This document shows positions 6,548 to 6,901 of a stretch of DNA of 6,901 nt, piece by piece. The notes under the pieces are model-generated. The model searched no databases, was not told the DNA's origin, and saw nothing but the letters and a program-made list of their open reading frames with translations. A program made the position numbers and the translations under genes. Within the stretch, counting starts at the first letter, position 1, and each line of letters begins with the position of its first letter. The stretch spans positions 1 to 6,901 of the forward strand of contig CAZOGL010000063.1 in the NCBI GenBank assembly GCA_964579575.1, written 5' to 3'. Source of the DNA: CAVEFW01 sp964579575. GTDB taxonomy: Bacteria; Actinomycetota; Coriobacteriia; Coriobacteriales; Eggerthellaceae.

Positions 6548-6901
6548 GGAGAACAAGTGATGAGCGGTGCTTTCGCCTTGCGGGTCGTTCTGACCGCATG
6601 CTCGTTCTGACGTTGCTTGTCAAATGGGGCATCAGCGGCAGAAAGTGCGTTCGCGCCGACCGTATCGGAGGCGCCCCACAGTTTCGTATTTGCCATGGCG
6701 TACAGCGGAACGTTGCGCATCCAGTCTTGCTCGCGGTAGTCTGACATGCTGAAGCGCAGCGCGACAGCTTCGATATCCTTCGCACGCGCGTTACAAGTCC
6801 CGCCTCATCCAGCCAGATGAGCGCTTCCTCGTAGTCTTTGGCTCGTGCGCCCTTTCTGATGTGCCCGATTACGACCTGCCTGTGCTCAGCCAGGCGCGCA
6901 G
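6544..6901 (-). pseudogene. Remnant of a DUF4143-family AAA ATPase, internally deleted and frameshifted
   Basis: Reading the minus strand from the window edge at 6899 gives HRQVVIGHIRKGARAKDYEE followed by ALIWLDEAGLVTRVRRISK (to about 6768). This is the segment just before the C-terminal domain of AAA_14/DUF4143 ATPases, which normally continues PGLPLxAY. Here that continuation is missing. From about 6777, in another frame, comes DIEAVALRFSMSDYREQDWM and then RNVPLYAM (to about 6690), which resembles the extreme C-terminus of the same family. The roughly hundred or more residues usually between them are absent and the frame shifts at the join. The second frame then runs on as unrelated-looking sequence to a TAG at 6544-6546, overlapping the stop of gene 4. 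The N-terminal P-loop region would lie right of the window. These orphan ATPases are commonly found as many, often decaying, copies in anaerobe genomes; their role is poorly known. The family call rests on motif recognition, not a search. Confidence 0.75.

Noticed and set aside
6579..6598. Small hairpin after gene 4 as its terminator
   Set aside because: The stem has only seven pairs with a bulged G and no T tract follows. It also lies inside the antisense ATPase remnant, so pairing may be incidental.

Overview
The window reads as chromosomal DNA of a moderately GC-rich anaerobic Gram-positive bacterium. The best guess is a member of the Coriobacteriia (Actinomycetota; an Eggerthella/Slackia-type lineage). 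This is inferred from protein style only: tandem DUF4379-type zinc ribbons, a GlpA-like/BFD flavoprotein fused to an HcnA-like oxidoreductase, a DUF4143-type ATPase remnant, and G/C-ending codons. No rRNA or tRNA gene, CRISPR array or insertion sequence is visible.

Layout. Positions 1-237 hold what may be the last codons of an upstream gene, a GC-rich terminator-like hairpin (73-107) and a second, unusually long hairpin (159-212) just before the first complete gene. Gene 1 (238-1500, +) encodes a protein with three zinc ribbons spaced exactly 72 residues apart and an unrecognised C-terminal domain. After a 95-nt gap, gene 2 (1596-2693, +) encodes a relative of the archaeal tRNA(Ile2)-agmatinylcytidine synthetase TiaS. 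It abuts gene 3 (2694-5186, +) with no intervening base. Gene 3 encodes an 830-residue fusion of a GlpA/LhgO-like flavoprotein, a BFD-type [2Fe-2S] domain and a second FAD/NAD oxidoreductase module. After 113 nt, gene 4 (5300-6547, +) encodes a substrate-binding protein of the FecB/BtuF type that is held by an N-terminal membrane anchor instead of a lipid. The right end (6544-6901, -) is a decayed DUF4143-family ATPase gene that converges on gene 4; its stop codon overlaps that of gene 4.

How the genes may work together. Genes 2 and 3 are almost certainly co-transcribed and probably translationally coupled, so a TiaS-like ATP-dependent enzyme is tied to an electron-transfer flavoprotein. Gene 4 may belong to the same transcription unit or have its own promoter. 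No permease or ATPase partner for it lies in the window. The points most worth a second look are the TiaS-like/flavoprotein pair in a bacterium, the single-chain fusion of components usually encoded separately and without a DUF1667 partner following, the long hairpin before gene 1, and the internally deleted ATPase pseudogene.
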